Part shown: one piece after another, positions 56,629 through 64,000 of the stretch
How positions within the stretch are numbered: position 1 is the first letter of the stretch
Layout: each line of letters begins with the position of its first letter
Assembly (NCBI GenBank): GCA_025331445.1
Contig: JAIWNE010000063.1
Span: forward strand, 62,001 to 126,000
Direction: 5' to 3'
DNA from: Blakeslea trispora
Taxonomy: Eukaryota; Mucoromycota; Mucoromycetes; Mucorales; Choanephoraceae
Length of the DNA stretch: 64,000 bases
Position numbers and translations under genes: made by a program
The notes under the pieces: model-generated
What the model saw: the letters and a program-made list of their open reading frames with translations, nothing else
The model's database searches: none
What the model was told of the DNA's origin: nothing

Positions 56629-58905
56629 TTATGCTTGAATCCAATCTGGCAGTTTAGGCAGCCTACTGATCATAACTGTGATCAATGTAACCCATCTACT
56701 TAGGTCCTCTATTGACTCACAACCGAACCGAATTTTTTCATCGTTGTCAAATAACAGCTCAAACCTATTTGTCAGGCTAATAGGGCGCCTGCGTGGGCGG
56801 TGAACTTCTTCTTCACTACTAGTACTGCTGAAGTTTTCGTCGCTCGATAGAATGACAGACTCAAGCTCACTTATGATAGTGGCTGGTCTTTGCATAGGGT
56901 ATTGATGAAGCGGTCGTTCTGTTATGATACGATCGTCGCATATGAGTTTAATTGCTCTTGAAAGTGGTATTGAATATTCAGGCGAAGATTGTTCTTCTGT
57001 GCTGGCAAACAGGGTGCCTCCAGTTAATGTGAAATACATTCTTTTTGACCTCTATAGAAACAAGGAATAAGTTCAATGTGGAAAGAAGTTGTTCCATTTA
57101 TAAAAGCGCGCTTACCTTGGCGTTGCCACCAAATTGGGTCATGTAACCAGCCTGCCATTGCGTCTGGTAAAATCGTCTCGCATTTAATGCTTCTATCGCC
57201 TCATCCATGTCTTGTGGAACATAATCAGTTTCACGACATACTTTTATAGCAAGACATCTGACGACAATCTTTCCAACGCCTTTCTCTTGTGGGGTAATAT
57301 GCAATGACTTTTTTTTAATTATAGTTGAGGTTTTCTTGAAAAACGAGGAAGCTTCAGTTTGAGTCCTGTACCAGTTGTTTGTGAGCAATAAGGCAACTGT
57401 GTTTTCTGTATTTTCACCGGGTATAGACTGGTTGATAGGAAGAAGAGTTTGGCCAAGCGAACCATCCTTTTCATGTATATAGCGATTCAAATCAGAGCTT
57501 GATTTTATCTTGTGGTACCAGTTAGAGCCTGTGGTCCTTCTAGAACAAGTAGCGTGGATGGTAATAGCAATTTGCTCTTGCATCTCAATATTATCACTTT
57601 TATAGTAATTAAAATATGTTTTTTTTGTCTTGTTTTACAGTACAATTTACTTACATTCGAACTTCATGATCGAACTGAATATTGTGCTTAAGCAGCTGCT
57701 CAGGTGACTTGTTACTCATATCCTTGTACCTTATTGTGCAACATACACCTGTAGTATCTTCAGGTCCAAAAAGAAAAAGGAAAGTCAGCACATACTCTAT
57801 CTTGAACAAGTTTGTCTGTGCTTTTATCTTTACCTTTTTCTATAGGAAAATCTAAATTTTCAGCTCGAAGAACTTTAATGAAGAAGTAACATATAGTGGG
57901 CTTCTCATCATCGTTTTCATTGTGACACTCTATGCAAACAGATTCAGGCTCTGCGGGCTCTGTAAAACCACCTGTTGATGACAAAGGCAGCTGTGGACGT
58001 ACATATTCAGGAAAAGGCATAATAGCGTTTTGTGCAGCAGCATCCTCAGCTTCCTCATCGTCTGAAGCATCATCATCATCATCAATAAGTCTGAGTGGAG
58101 AATAATGTGACATCTGGTCATCCAAGTGACCAAATCGGAGTTGGTTGAATTGGCTTTCTTCTTCTTCTTCTTCTTCTTCGTCATCACCATCAGTGCCTCT
58201 TTCAGTGAGTAGTATAGATGAGGATGAACTTGAGTAGAAATTTCTGGGAACTTGCTGCAACAAGTGTGGATTTGAAGCCATTTCACGCTGTATAGACTCT
58301 GCAATTAGTTGCTCAGTCATTTCTATCGATCTCAATGCTGGTAGGGGTTGTTGCCGAATCATCATTGTTCCATTCAAAGACCTCGAAGGATACCAATAGC
58401 CTGGCCTGATGTGAGACTGATTCCCACGTCTTGTTTGCATCCGCTGTTGGAGTGCATTGTAGCTTTCTTTTTTTGATATGCGTTCAGACGGAGCGGAAGA
58501 TGACGCTGCAGGTGCAATTTCTACTTGTTGCTCTTCTTGTTTTTCTTGCTCCTCTTCGTCAGAAGTGTTGTCTTCAAGTGATGCATCAGATGACGAAACA
58601 TTAGAGGAAGATGAATAATAGGAAGGGATGGTTTGAATTTGAATATTATCCAGGTTAAAAGTAACACGTCGTTTGTCCTTCTTCTCGGCTTCTCTTTCTT
58701 CAGCTGATGTTGTGGCTGACTGACTAGTTGGCATATACGTACTAGATCGAATAGCAAGGTCAGCAACAACAATGGTAGAAGCAAAATCTCGTCCAATTAT
58801 AGATTGATCATAACAGTGGTCATGACTACTGTTACTATGGCTGCTGCTATAACTGCCTGTGCTAAGTGTAGACATTCTGTTTCTTGAAAGAAACTCATTC
58901 GACAT
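56629..58905 (-). CDS. C2-like and PH-domain protein, Bud4/anillin-like C-terminus
   Basis: Exons: 58905-57792, 57757-57655 (or starting at 57748), 57596-57116 and 57051-56629, giving 706 (or 703) residues. The first ~340 residues are disordered, Ser-rich and acidic (poly-Glu at 58150-58180). A C2-like stretch begins near 345 (Y-F-F-I-K-V-L-R-A-E-N-L). After it comes a PH domain near 545-700: W-Q-A-G-Y-M-T-Q-F-G-G-N-A-K, then R-S-K-R-M-Y-F-T-L-T-G-G-T-L-F-A and F-E-L-L-F...I-R-F...S-R-W. The C2-then-PH order at the C-terminus resembles Bud4/Mid2/anillin proteins, which link septins and membrane during cytokinesis. The first intron needs a GTGCTG donor, because the stronger GTATGT next to it is out of phase. 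That junction is uncertain. Confidence 0.75.
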
Positions 58906-60268
58906 ACGCGTTTACTGAAAAATAAGGGCGACGCAAACCCCTTCTTTTTTTTTGCTTTGATAATAAAAAAGAAAAGAGAAGAGAAAAAGAGAGAAAGTAA
59001 AAGAGCGGAAAAAAAAATTCAAGTGCCTGCTTTGTAATTGTTTTTTTTCTGAAAAAAAAAAATATCATATCTCCTTCTCTGAGCGTGCAAATCGTTTCTG
59101 CAATGAATGTTCGCTATTAATTGCCATGTGGTAGCAATTAAATTTACGATACAATACAAATGGACCTTGTTAACCAATCAAAAGTAGGGCTTGATCAGCG
59201 AATTGGGCTGATGTTGAATCCAATATGTTTTTCACATTTTACAGTTTAGAAAAGGTGCTTGAGAAGCACTTCTATTAATAGGTGTCTAAGGCGATTTTCT
59301 CCTCCTGAATTGAATATCAAACAAAAGAGAACTTGCCATATTTAGAAGTATATTTTGGCTGCTCATATTTTTGGGATTATTCAACTCCTATATGTCTAGG
59401 CAGCCACTGTGTCCCTTGTTCTTTTTCCCTTCTTCTTAAACTTTATGAAGCCATTTTAAATTTGTATTGAAAATACTTGGATTTGGGTTTTGTTTTCCTT
59501 ATTGATTGATCCGTCTCATTAAATCAATCGTCTTGTGTAGTTTATCACCATGGCTGCAAAAAAGTGCCACATTAGACTCTGGTTAGTTTTAAAGTGCTTC
59601 ACTCGCAGAAAAGATTTGGTCAACAAGGTAGTACAGAGGTGTCAGAACCCTTTTGCTGTTCCTTAAAATGGCTCGGATTATTTTTTGCCCTTCAGGTCCT
59701 TTTCGTGTGTATTAGATTCTTTTTAAAATACAAATGAAACGTAAAATTTCAGTGTCAATGTAAATTTTGATTGAAATCTAATGAGACATATAAATACTCA
59801 TAAAAGACATGTATTTGGCTTTATCTCTTTTTTTTAAAAAAAAAAAAAAAACTAAAGGTCCTTAAAAATAATAAATTCACTAAAGCATTTCAGCCTGGAT
59901 TTTCTAAAATTCAAATCCAAGTATGATAAAGTAGACCAGATCAGATTCAGAGAGAAATAGTTTAGTAGAATGAAAGATAGAACAATACATAAAGCTGTTT
60001 GCAGTAAAATCATCTTGCCCCCAAGGGTATTCCATTGGAAGTAATGCATCATCTCTTCTTTTCCGCTATTATGTTCTTACACTTTACTTGATTTTGATGT
60101 CCTGCAAGTAATCTTTGCATCAAATCTATCTAAGTTGATTCAGTACTACAGATATTCTGAGCCAAAGGCGATTTATAGCTTTTCTCACAACTACTATTTT
60201 TCTGTCCGCTCTTCAATTTTTTTTTTTATTTGGATTCGCGTGAATTTGATGTCATTCAACTGTAAAAC
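58906..60268. other. Intergenic region, no gene seen
   Basis: 1.36 kb of AT-rich DNA, with purine-rich A/G runs at 58960-59030 just upstream of the C2/PH gene. No supported frame, RNA gene or repeat boundary. Confidence 0.45.
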
Positions 60269-60599
60269 TTACACTACGGGAAATTTTTTTGTGATTACTT
60301 CAAAATGCGCCGAATATACTTCAAAAAAATTCAAATGAGCCGGATTAACTTCAAAAAAAAAGTTTTTTTTTTGAGACTTTGATTGCTGTGTTTGTAGATA
60401 AAATTCTAAATTCCAGCCAATCATATTAAATATCTAGTTGTCTCTTTTTCTCGTTTTAATTATTTTTCACCAAGTCCCTACGCAATTCACACGAATAACC
60501 CTTTTATCAATAATACTTTAAACAGCAACTCATGCTCCAAAGAGTCCTTAAGGTTGAGTCTTAAGGCATCTCGTAAAAGCTAAATGAACTTGCTAACAC

Positions 60600-61340
60600 A
60601 GTCAACAAGTTAGAACAAGAAGGCATTTCCTTAAAGGAAACGATGACTTTATTGAAAAATAATATTTTGAAATCTAGTAAACAACATGTCCACTTTTGCT
60701 TTGCCTACTGAATATAATACGACGTCTGATGTCGCAACCAACGGTCTACTCTTGGACAACTTGAGTCCTTTGAGAGAGCAGTACCTTTTTTTTTTACCCT
60801 TATGTAAATTTGACAAAGAACATGAAGAACATAATGATATGGCTTGTTATGGAATGTAAGTTATAGGCGTTTTATTTTTGCTATTTCAAATTACTAATGC
60901 TCTACTCATAGGGATATGTCTTTAGATTTGTCATTTCTCGCATTAAATCCAAGCATAGAGCCATATGCAAGGCCATGCTGAAGGTACATCTTGTTATTTG
61001 TTATTCTCTAAAAAAAACCACTGTACCAACTTGACTTCTTCTATATGTAGTAGACAAATCTGTTGACAATTCCTGTCTAAAGAAAGAGAGGATGCTCTTC
61101 AACCAAAGGTAGGAAATGGATTATGCAACAACAACATATACACACATAGTAGATTGATAACTACTGCATTATTACTAGAAGCCTAGTGCAAGCAAAAAAA
61201 GAATACTTTGAGCATAAGGTACGGTAGGTATATTGTCAAGAGGTGAGCTTCTATTTTCCAAGCTTTAGTATTGTACGATGAAGTTTTTATAGGTTATATC
61301 AGGACAAGATGATGATAACAAAGTTAAGTACTACCTGTTA
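60600..61340 (+). pseudogene. Remnant gene inside the CACTA-like element
   Basis: A coiled-coil-like frame (K-L-N-E-L-A-N-T-V-N-K-L-E-Q-E) ends near 60710. Another frame starts at an ATG at 60686 and runs to 60855, then can be spliced to 60912-60981, giving L-L-D-N-L-S-P-L-R-E-Q-Y-L, H-E-E-H-N-D-M-A-C-Y-G and L-S-F-L-A-L-N-P-S-I-E-P-Y-A-R-P-C, then a stop. More exon-like blocks with GT-AG borders follow (K-E-R-E-D-A-L-Q-P-K near 61090, then A-K-K-E-Y-F-E-H-K near 61200), but not in one open frame. I do not recognise the family. I infer a decayed element-encoded gene. Confidence 0.4.
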
Positions 61341-61520
61341 TAGTCTTTTGCTTTAAGCTTAAATATATATTCTATCTAAATAAACGATGCTACCAATTCT
61401 ATAATATATTGCAATACAATAAATAATCCTAAACGAACGTAATCAAATAAATAAAATACGATTTTATTGATTTTAAAGAAAAGTGAGGAAAAGGGGCTTT
61501 AGTTTGACGCATGATGGAGA

Positions 61521-61650
61521 GTGTTGTGGAGTGCTTTAGAGTGTTATAGAGCGTTATAGAGTGTTATAGAGCGTTATAGAGCGTTGTAGAGCATTGTAGA
61601 GCATTGTAGAGCATTGTAGAGCGTTGTAGAGCGTTGTAGAGCGTTGTAGA
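61521..61650. repeat. 10-bp minisatellite (13 units)
   Basis: Thirteen consecutive 10-base units with consensus GCGTTGTAGA (variants GTGTTATAGA and GCATTGTAGA). Runs of identical units (three GCATTGTAGA, three GCGTTGTAGA) indicate recent slippage. It lies inside the CACTA-like element. Confidence 0.93.
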
Positions 61651-61892
61651 GTAAAGGAAAGCAAACGAAAGCAAAGGAAGGTTTTTTTAATTTACTTCAG
61701 GTTTACTTATTTTTTGAAGCAAAATTACTTCACTTGCATCAGGTTTACTTATTTTTTGACGAAAAATGACTACACGAATGAAAAAAACGTATGCAAATCT
61801 GAAGCATTTTACTTCAAAATGAGCCGGATTTGCATCGGGCTTACTTCATTTTAAAAAAATAAAAATCCCAGCCAAAATTTCCTGTTGTGTTA

Positions 61893-62513
61893 GGACACTC
61901 ATATTAGGCTTTTAGCATCATCGTCTAAAGGATTGGTGCCACAAGACTGAAGGAAACAATTAAGAAGTGTAAACAGTTGTTATCAAGATACAAAGAGGCT
62001 TGATTTAGAAGCGCTGATTCTATTCCTGTTAACTTGGTAAGTGCGTGCTAAATAACCTTAGGGCCGCACCTTCAATCAATGAAAAAAATAAATAAAGCTA
62101 TAAATACTTGATGCTAGCTTCATTCTTGCGTGTTTGAGTCTATCTTGTTCCGATGAATCTTTTGGTGTCTGATTCTTTTTGGAAAACTGATCATGTTATC
62201 GACATCATGACGCTTGTTGCTGATCAGTATCAAACTGATATAGTCGCCTCTTTTTTTCATGTATAACCAAAATATATACAGTGTATTCTAAAGATACCAA
62301 GTATCGGAGATCATTCTGTAATGCTTTTTTCTCGTAGTACATACAACACGCTTTTAGGACAAAGCCTATTTTAATACACCTGTTACTGGTAAAACAAAGC
62401 AAGCCAGTTAGATTACACATGGAAATTGATGTTCAAAAACTGTATTCTATCTATAAAATCAGGGTGCAACTAAAATCAAAACGGTAGTAAATCTCCACAC
62501 AAAAAAAAAAACT
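61893..62513. other. Intergenic gap, no gene seen
   Basis: About 620 bases downstream of the minus-strand gene at the right edge. Frames are short, and nothing in it is recognisable. Confidence 0.45.
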
Positions 62514-64000
62514 TCATTTAACTTCAGCTTTTACTTGGAAACTTGAATTATGGGTGAGGGTATGCAGAGCATTAAACAAGGACTGTTGAGTTGAGTACTT
62601 ATCCAAGAGAAGACGGCGCTCGTTTGCCAGAACAACCGATCCATCCGGATGAAACCAATAAGATGTATCAAACTTCGACCTTAGTTCAGATACAAGCAGT
62701 GAACAAGAAGTTATACTTGAACACTGCTCCTTTAGTTCATTTTCCCATTGAACTGTCTGATCCCATTTTCCAGAATTAAGGCCATCGATAAATTCATCCC
62801 ATTCGCTATTAGTAAATGTAAGATGGAGCTTAGAACCGCTTAGTTCCTTTGTTATCAATAAAATGCCTTGTCCCACCGATTGTGCTAGCTGCATCATACG
62901 TTCGCCAACTATGATATTTCGTCTGAATGCAGCCCAGTTGGTATCTAATAATCGCGGCTCAATCCATGTTCGATAAGACTTCATGTTCATATTCCTTTCC
63001 CGGTCTTTATCGAGCTCAAGTGCAACCATTTGATCAGATGTTGGCTGGTGTAATGGAGTTTGCGGAGCAACTTCGTTAGGAAACAGAATAGCAAACGCTT
63101 GTTGAAATTGTTGAAAAGCAAGGTATAACCTAAAGTAATCTGGATTGTAGTGAATGCCATTTTGGTTCATACCATTGTCGAGGTGAGGCTTCATGTTAGA
63201 ATGGCTTGCAAGAATAGACAATGAAGGTTCAAGTAGTTTTGAGCGCTGCTCTTTCGAAAAAGCTCCGTTTCTCATTGATGCTGATATCAGCTCTTTGTTT
63301 AAATCTGTAGATTTTTCTAGAGCCAAGGTAAATTGTGATGATAACTGTTTTGCCTTATGCTCAAGGTCAGTCATAGTAATTGATCTTAATCGAGAAATGA
63401 TATCATCACCTGTGATTTCAATAAAAATCCTTGCTGATAAGCTTACAAAATTTAGGTCGAAACATCGATCAGATATCATCCAACTTACGTCTTGAATCGA
63501 ATTCACCATGTCTATGAGGTATTTTGGGCTTTTTTGTGGACGAAGGCATCGCCAAGGTTGAGCAGACAAAAGATGAGGCATTGTTGGCTGGCTGTTTTTT
63601 TCGTTTGCGTATCAAAGTTGCTTGAGTCAAAATACCTTGTTCTGCATATCGCTGAAGCAAAATAGGCTCTCGAGCAATCCGGCCGTCTTGATAGTAGAAT
63701 CCTCTCTGCTGAGGCTCGCTTACTATTTCGACAGAAGGTTGAATCTTGTCAGAAGGGATAGGTGTGTATCGGAGCTGTCGAAAATCTGTGAGGGGGGACG
63801 GCAACTTTAGGTTGGTGTAAGGACGTATGGAGAAAGGATCAGTTGACATAGTCAAGTCATTACTTGTGCTGCTTCCGAGATTTAGCTGAGAGAATATCGG
63901 AGAGGGAGTTGACACGGTAGAAGGTGTGTTTGCGTTACTTTTATCGAGATGCACCAATTCTTCTTGAACCTTATTTTTGGTGCAACAAGAGTTGGTGCTA
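62514..64000 (-). CDS. Unrecognised nuclear-looking protein, 5' end beyond the window
   Basis: Two exons are visible, 64000-63489 (open to the window edge) and 63409-62514, about 469 residues in all. The intron has a strong GTAAGT donor and CACAG acceptor and joins in phase. The visible N-terminal part is Ser/Thr/Pro-rich and has G-F-Y-Y-Q-D-G-R-I-A-R-E-P-I, a basic R-K-R-K-K-Q patch and K-K-P-K, both nuclear-localisation-like. The second exon is helical (I-I-S-R-L-R-S-I-T...) with a conserved-looking core V-G-E-R-M-M-Q-L-A-Q-S-V-G-Q-G and K-L-H-L-T-F-T-N-S-E-W-D-E-F-I. I do not recognise the family and assign no function. No in-frame ATG was found upstream within the window. Confidence 0.7.

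Larger units (their letters stand above)
60272..61889. mobile_element. CACTA-like DNA transposon, degenerate
   Basis: A 1618-base element with terminal inverted repeats CACTACGGGAAATTTT and (complement of the right end) CACAACAGGAAATTTT. It is flanked by a 3-base duplication TTA (60269-60271 and 61890-61892). A CACTA start, a 3-base duplication and sub-terminal repeats fit the EnSpm/CACTA superfamily. Motifs such as ACTTCAAAATG(A/C)GCCGGAT recur near 60298, 60335 and 61808. It holds broken coding remnants and a 10-base minisatellite. Right-end TIR mismatches show it is old. Confidence 0.65.

Overview
The window looks like a Mucoromycota (Mucorales-type) fungal genome segment. It is AT-rich, its genes carry short GT-AG introns of about 50-110 bases, it has cytosolic leucyl-tRNA synthetase, Alg3, PIG-O, Dad1 and SWI3/SMARCC homologues, and it is loaded with DIRS, Ty3/gypsy and Fanzor-type elements. 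All exon boundaries were worked out by eye from reading frame and splice signals. No database search was possible.

Region 1 (1-16900) is a stack of retrotransposons. A DIRS-type element on the minus strand has its gag split by a Ty3/gypsy element with 129-bp LTRs (gypsy-1, 3826-15984, target duplication AGTAG). The right LTR of gypsy-1 is split by a second, chromodomain-bearing gypsy element (gypsy-2, 9185-15975, duplication CCTCT). Each gypsy element also carries a solo LTR of a further family: 8151-8556 in the integrase of gypsy-1 (duplication GGGAC) and 12744-13203 in the RNase H of gypsy-2 (duplication GCTTC).

Region 2 (16901-32000) begins with 2.5 kb of non-genic DNA holding a long-hairpin MITE. 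It continues with aldehyde dehydrogenase, a Dad1-like kinetochore subunit, succinate dehydrogenase subunit 4 and choline-phosphate cytidylyltransferase. A transposase relic and a 749-bp deletion derivative of a Fanzor-type element follow; the derivative sits 94 bases upstream of the ALG3 start codon. ALG3, a previously hidden four-exon 85-residue gene and a four-BRCT protein complete the region.

Region 3 (32000-43800) is dense housekeeping DNA: leucyl-tRNA synthetase, a SWI3/SMARCC chromatin remodeller subunit, GPI ethanolamine phosphate transferase 3 (GPI13/PIG-O) and a bZIP factor of the Met4/Cys-3/Zip1 type.

Region 4 (44283-47082) is a 2.8-kb decayed Fanzor/TnpB-like element. It has recognisable RuvC and zinc-ribbon parts and is itself interrupted by a second copy of the hairpin MITE. 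It shares both ends with the small copy at 26149-26897, in opposite orientation.

Region 5 (48400-64000) holds a decaying MFS carboxylate-transporter gene with an LTR-like insertion, a secreted Streptomyces-subtilisin-inhibitor-like protein and several low-complexity hypothetical genes. It also has a C2/PH protein resembling Bud4/anillin C-termini, a CACTA-like transposon (60272-61889, TTA duplication) and the 3' part of an unrecognised nuclear-looking gene running off the right edge.

The host genes form no obvious pathway cluster. The interest lies in the layered mobile DNA, above all the Fanzor-type element and its deletion derivative at ALG3.
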